Below the pieces are notes generated by a model, which saw only the letters and a program-made list of their open reading frames with translations, did not search any database and was not told the origin of the DNA. Of a stretch of DNA of 34,718 bases, positions 31,533-34,718 are shown one piece after another. A program made the translations under genes and the position numbers. Origin of the DNA: Polyangiaceae bacterium (GTDB taxonomy: Bacteria; Myxococcota_A; Polyangia; Polyangiales; Polyangiaceae); assembly GCA_025937895.1 (NCBI GenBank), contig JAICQL010000066.1:1-34718 (forward strand). Direction: 5' to 3'. Each line of letters starts with the position of its first letter. Within the stretch, counting starts at the first letter, position 1.

Positions 31533-32437
31533 GCGCGCAGGGTGAGCCCGCGCGGGCGGGCTGCGGGCTGGGCTGGCTTGCACTTTGCTGCCTGGGTAGC
31601 TGCTGTCTGGGTAGCGCCTGTCTGGGCACCCCCACCCCGCTCGCGCCAGGCTCGAGCGGCTCCGTGGGCTGGCCGCACCATGGCGTGCAGACGGGTGCGG
31701 TGGAGCTGCCGGAGCGCGGTCCCGGCTTCGTGCGCTACCGCAAGCACGGCGCCTACAACTGGGCCCAGCCCGAGCTGGTGGAGGCCATCACCCTTGCTGC
31801 ACGCGAGGTGCAGGAGCAACGGCCCGGGGGGCCGCCGCTGGTCGTCGGAGATCTATCGGCGCGCCACGGGGGCAAGGTCTCTCGCCACGCCTCGCACCGC
31901 TCGGGCCGAGACGTGGACCTGTTGTGGTACGTCACCACGCCGGAAGGTGCGCCGCTGCAGAACCAGCATTTCGTGCAGCTCGGCAGCGACGGCCTGGGCC
32001 TCACCCCGGGGCGGCGCTACGTGCGGCTGGACGTGCCGCGGCAGTGGCTGCTGGTGCGCAGCCTGCTGCGCGCGCTGGACGTGCAGTGGATGTTCGTGAG
32101 CAGTGACGTGGAGGCGCTGCTGATCGACTACGCGCTGGCCAGCGGTGAAGATCCGGAGCTGCTCTGGCGCGCCCAGAGCGTGCTGCAGGAGCCGCCCGAC
32201 AGCTTGCCGCACGACGATCACCTGCACCTGCGCATCGCCTGCTCGCCCGCCGCGAGCGTGCGCGGCTGCGCCGGCGGCGGCCCGTACTGGAGCTGGCTGC
32301 CGCCGCACCCCGAGCCCTGGTCGCTCGAGGAGCTCAGCGCGCGCGAGCTGAGGGCGCTGGGGCTGCTGGGGCCGAGCCTGGATGCGGAGGCCGGCGAGCG
32401 CAGCCGGGGCGACGTCAGCGCGCTGGGCCTGCCGTGA
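31529..32437 (+). CDS. MepA-like murein endopeptidase (M74/LAS type) lipoprotein
   Basis: A 302-residue protein whose TTG start overlaps the plsB stop. A hydrophobic start with three successive Cys-containing repeats (CCLGS, CCLGSA, CLGTP) offers several possible lipobox Cys. The enzymatic domain has the MepA/LAS zinc pattern: VVGDLSARHGGKVSRHASHRSGRDVDLLWY and, near the end, PHDDHLHLRI. Members cleave D-Ala-meso-diaminopimelate cross-links of peptidoglycan in the periplasm. The C-terminal tail after YWSWLPPHPEPW is variable. Its stop overlaps the methyltransferase start (GTGA). Placement behind plsB links lipid and wall metabolism. Confidence 0.88.
   Translation: MSAQGEPARAGCGLGWLALCCLGSCCLGSACLGTPTPLAPGSSGSVGWPHHGVQTGAVELPERGPGFVRYRKHGAYNWAQPELVEAITLAAREVQEQRPGGPPLVVGDLSARHGGKVSRHASHRSGRDVDLLWYVTTPEGAPLQNQHFVQLGSDGLGLTPGRRYVRLDVPRQWLLVRSLLRALDVQWMFVSSDVEALLIDYALASGEDPELLWRAQSVLQEPPDSLPHDDHLHLRIACSPAASVRGCAGGGPYWSWLPPHPEPWSLEELSARELRALGLLGPSLDAEAGERSRGDVSALGLP
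31586..31630 (+). repeat. 15-bp in-frame tandem repeat in the signal region
   Basis: TGCTGCCTGGGTAGC (31586-31600), TGCTGTCTGGGTAGC (31601-31615) and GCCTGTCTGGGCACC (31616-31630) are three related 15-bp units. They encode the repeated Cys-Leu-Gly motif around the presumed lipobox of the endopeptidase. Confidence 0.85.
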
Positions 32438-33408
32438 GCAAGGGCGCGCAGGTCGATGGCCACGCGGTGAACGGCTCGCGCGTGCTCGAGGGCGACTGTC
32501 TGCTGCAGCTGCCCGAGCTCTGTCAGCGCGGCGAGCGCTTCGAGCTGCTCTATGTCGATCCGCCCTTCAATGCCGGCGGCAAGCGCCGAGCGCGCCTGGC
32601 AAGCGGCGTGGAGCGCGCGCGCGGCACCCTGGCGTACGACGATCACTTCGGCGACGTGGACGATTTCCTGCGCATGCTGGAGCCGCGCCTGGCGGCGATG
32701 CGCGAGTGCCTGGCCCCCAATGGCAGCCTCTGGCTGCACCTCAGCCACCACACCGTGCACGAGGCCAAGGTGGCCGCCGACCGCGTCTTCGGGCGCGGCG
32801 CCTTTCAGGGCGAGATCATCTGGATTCCCGGCAACGGGGGCCGCAGGCGCAACGGCCCCAGCGTCACTCATCAGACCATCCTGGTGTACGCCCGGGGGGC
32901 GCAGCTGCTCTGGAACGCCGACGACGCCTCGCTACGGGAGCCGTACGCCGAGACCAGCTTGCGCATGCACTTTCGCGAGCGCGACGAGAGCGGGCGGCGC
33001 TACCGCGAGCGCACGATCGGCGGCAAAGTCTACCGCTACTACGCCGACGCCGGGCGGCGCCTGGGCAGCGTGTGGGCAGATTGCCCCGCCATGAACGCCA
33101 ACACGCCCCTCACGCGCGAGACCACCGGCTACCCCACGCAGAAGCCCGAGGCGCTGCTGGAACGCATCATCCGCGCCGCCACCTTGCCCGACAGCAGAGT
33201 GCTCGATCCGATGTGCGGCTCGGGGACCACATTGGCGGTGGCTGCGCGCCTCGGTCGATACTGCGTGGGCGTCGATCTCAGCCCGGTGGCGTGTCAGATC
33301 GCCCGGGAGCGACTGCGCGCGATTCTGGAGTATACTGGGAGCTCAACGAAAGGGCGGCTCGCAGATGCTCAACTTCAATCTCTCGGAAGAACAGATCGCG
33401 CTGTCTGA
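32434..33408 (+). CDS. Beta-class DNA methyltransferase, N6-adenine/N4-cytosine type
   Basis: A 324-residue enzyme. Motif IV is LLYVDPPFNAGGK (Asp42-Phe45), followed by a central region with the target-recognition part (FQGEIIWIPGNGGRRRNGPS, then HQTILVYARGA). Next come the conserved YPTQKPEALLERII and the SAM-binding motif I LDPMCGSGTTLAVAARLG, with VGVDLSPVACQIARERL after it. The order IV - recognition - I is that of beta-class enzymes, and DPPF favours N6-adenine methylation. The GTG start overlaps the endopeptidase stop by 4 nt. No endonuclease gene is adjacent, so it is a solitary methyltransferase. The last 44 nt overlap the acyl-CoA dehydrogenase gene in another frame. Confidence 0.9.
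   Translation: MSKGAQVDGHAVNGSRVLEGDCLLQLPELCQRGERFELLYVDPPFNAGGKRRARLASGVERARGTLAYDDHFGDVDDFLRMLEPRLAAMRECLAPNGSLWLHLSHHTVHEAKVAADRVFGRGAFQGEIIWIPGNGGRRRNGPSVTHQTILVYARGAQLLWNADDASLREPYAETSLRMHFRERDESGRRYRERTIGGKVYRYYADAGRRLGSVWADCPAMNANTPLTRETTGYPTQKPEALLERIIRAATLPDSRVLDPMCGSGTTLAVAARLGRYCVGVDLSPVACQIARERLRAILEYTGSSTKGRLADAQLQSLGRTDRAV
33331..33336 (+). promoter_or_regulatory. Candidate -10 box of the acyl-CoA dehydrogenase gene
   Basis: TATACT matches the -10 consensus at five of six positions and lies 28 nt before the ATG at 33365, inside the methyltransferase gene. No good -35 is present at 16-18 nt. AAAGGG upstream of the ATG is a plausible ribosome-binding site. Confidence 0.35.
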
Positions 33409-34513
33409 TGCTGCGCGGCGCTTCAGCAAGGAGCGCATCATCCCGGCGGCAGCGGCCGCGGATCGCGACGCCAGGTTCCCGCGCGAGGTCTTCGAGGAGG
33501 CGTGGCGGCTGGGGCTGATCAACGCCACCATCCCGACTGACTACGGCGGCGCAGGCCTGGGTGAGCTGGACAACGCGCTGATCACCGAGCAACTGGCGTA
33601 CGGCTGCACCGGCATCCAGACCAGCATGCTGGCCAACACCCTGGCGGGCACCCCGGTGCTGCTGGCAGGCAACGAGGAGCAGAAGCGCAAGTACCTGGGC
33701 ATGCTCACCGCGGAGCCGCGCTTCGCCTCCTACTGCACCACCGAGCCCAGCGGCGGCAGCGACGTGGCGGCGCTCAAGACACAGTTCAAGAAGGTCGGCT
33801 CGGACTACGTGCTGAGCGGTGAGAAGTGCTGGATCACCAACGCCAGCCTGGCCAGCTTCTACGTCGTGTTCGCCACCGCCGACGTGGCCAAGAAGCACAA
33901 AGGCATCGCCGCCTTCATCGTGGACCGGGAGACGCCGGGGCTGCAGGTGGGCAAACACGAGGACAAGATGGGTCAGCGCGCCAGCGACACGGCCACGGTC
34001 CACTTCGAGGAGGTCAAGGTCAGCTCGGCCAACCTGCTGGCTCCCGAGGGCGAGGGCTTCAAGCTGGCCATGGAGACCTTCAATCAGACTCGACCCGACA
34101 TTGGAGCCATGGCCGCAGGCCTGATGCAGCGCTGTCTGGACGAGTCGGTGGCGTACGCGCGCGACCGCAAGGCCTTCGGCGTTCCGATCGGGGAGCACCA
34201 GCTGGTCGGCGCGATGCTGGCGGACATGGCCATCCGCACCGAGGCGACGCGGCTGCTTTATCAAAAAGCGGCCTGGAACCTGGATCACGGCATTCGCAAC
34301 CCGATGGCCTCCGCCTACGCCAAGGCCTTCGGCGCCGACTCCGCCATGCAGTGTGCGATCGATGCGGTGCAGGTGTTCGGCGGCAACGGCTACGTTCGGG
34401 ATTTCCCGGTCGAGAAGCTGATGCGGGACGCGAAGGTGCTGCAGATTTACGAGGGCACGAGCCAAATCCAGCGAGTCGTGATCTCGAAGGCGCTGCTCCG
34501 CTCCGGTACCTGA
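33365..34513 (+). CDS. Acyl-CoA dehydrogenase
   Basis: A 382-residue FAD enzyme of standard length. It begins MLNFNLSEEQIALSDAARRF. FAD- and substrate-binding blocks are SYCTTEPSGGSDVAALKT and GEKCWITNA, then KMGQRASDTATVHFEEVKV. The C-terminal domain has RDRKAFGVPIGEHQLVGAMLADM and VFGGNGYVRDFPVEKLMRDAKVLQIYEGTSQIQR, with the catalytic base Glu363. The closest types are butyryl-CoA and medium-chain dehydrogenases. It performs the first oxidation of beta-oxidation, passing electrons to ETF. AAAGGG upstream of ATG 33365 is the likely ribosome-binding site. It overlaps the methyltransferase gene by 44 nt. Confidence 0.95.
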   Translation: MLNFNLSEEQIALSDAARRFSKERIIPAAAAADRDARFPREVFEEAWRLGLINATIPTDYGGAGLGELDNALITEQLAYGCTGIQTSMLANTLAGTPVLLAGNEEQKRKYLGMLTAEPRFASYCTTEPSGGSDVAALKTQFKKVGSDYVLSGEKCWITNASLASFYVVFATADVAKKHKGIAAFIVDRETPGLQVGKHEDKMGQRASDTATVHFEEVKVSSANLLAPEGEGFKLAMETFNQTRPDIGAMAAGLMQRCLDESVAYARDRKAFGVPIGEHQLVGAMLADMAIRTEATRLLYQKAAWNLDHGIRNPMASAYAKAFGADSAMQCAIDAVQVFGGNGYVRDFPVEKLMRDAKVLQIYEGTSQIQRVVISKALLRSGT

Positions 34514-34579
34514 GCGAGCCACCGTTTCACGCGCGCCACCTAGCTCGGGGCGCGGGGTTGATGGTAGCCTCCTGCCGCA

Positions 34580-34718
34580 TCCCATGCCCCGAGCCGAGTC
34601 TTCGTCCGAGCCCTTGAGCGTCTTCAAGAACGTGACCTCGGGGTGCAGCGCGAAACGCTCCGAGATTCGGAAGTTGAAACCCAAGCCTGGCCGCAGCATC
34701 ACGCCCGTCGTGCCGCTA
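34580..34718 (-). CDS. C-terminal part of an outer-membrane beta-barrel-like protein, no proper stop
   Basis: Reading in from the right edge on the minus strand, the frame gives SGTTGVMLRPGLGFNFRISE, then RFALHPEVTFLKTLKG and SDEDSARGMG. This is the pattern of the last strands of a small outer-membrane barrel, with G/C-rich third positions. The frame has no stop here and continues antisense through the whole acyl-CoA dehydrogenase gene to about 33278, which is implausible as protein. A single-base shift near 34570-34600 would reach a stop within about 50 nt. The gene may therefore be frameshifted or may end in a non-standard way; most of it lies outside the window. Confidence 0.5.

Noticed and set aside
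33278..34560. Minus-strand open frame across the acyl-CoA dehydrogenase
   Set aside because: Only the first part at the right edge looks protein-like; the rest is antisense to a well-supported gene.

Overview
The window is a compact, very GC-rich chromosomal segment, read throughout as core and housekeeping-type sequence. It suggests a Gram-negative deltaproteobacterium-like organism, most likely Myxococcota (Polyangia-like). The grounds are strong G/C third-position bias with long antisense open frames, many lipoproteins and beta-barrel outer-membrane proteins of unknown function, Cys-rich 'xxxCxxxxxC' secreted proteins, an 869-residue PlsB, and frequent GTG/TTG starts with 4-nt overlaps. 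This taxonomic call is inference; no marker gene such as rRNA is present.

Layout. The left edge holds the 5' part of an unrecognised gene (minus), followed by about 1.57 kb without a convincing gene (410-1980) that carries several short tandem repeats with a 15-bp period and strong hairpins. Next come an HD-domain phosphohydrolase, a small exported protein, a COG3146-type acyltransferase (minus), an M48-like metalloprotease lipoprotein and an outer-membrane protein. At 7557-10384 a BluB-CobT fusion (lower-ligand synthesis and activation for cobalamin) is followed 20 nt later by a FlhB/SctU-type export-gate protein that lacks the NPTH autocleavage motif. Convergent to it is a minus-strand group: secreted Cys-rich protein, HEAT-repeat protein, dihydrolipoyl dehydrogenase and PspA. 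From 14356 there are two lipoproteins, an alpha/beta-hydrolase preceded by a short coupled upstream ORF, a branched-chain aminotransferase-like enzyme, a DJ-1/PfpI protein without its usual Cys (minus), and an ABC-2 permease/ATPase pair. A minus-strand lipoprotein-oppD-oppF operon diverges from a panB-panC-tmk operon, with start codons that overlap. The right part holds a PDZ lipoprotein, a large secreted protein (minus), and the overlapping run plsB - MepA-like endopeptidase - DNA methyltransferase - acyl-CoA dehydrogenase. The C-terminal part of a beta-barrel-like protein enters from the right edge on the minus strand.

How genes work together. Tight 1-4 nt overlaps define the operons oppDF, panBC-tmk, plsB-mepA-methyltransferase and the ABC pair. 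Several genes have a recognisable -35/-10 pair whose predicted transcription start falls on or within a few nucleotides of the start codon, with no Shine-Dalgarno sequence. This points to leaderless transcripts as a recurring expression mode here. The most unusual items are the NPTH-less FlhB-like protein next to BluB-CobT, the solitary beta-class DNA methyltransferase co-translated with envelope genes, the dTMP kinase whose P-loop lacks lysine, and the leaderless-promoter pattern.
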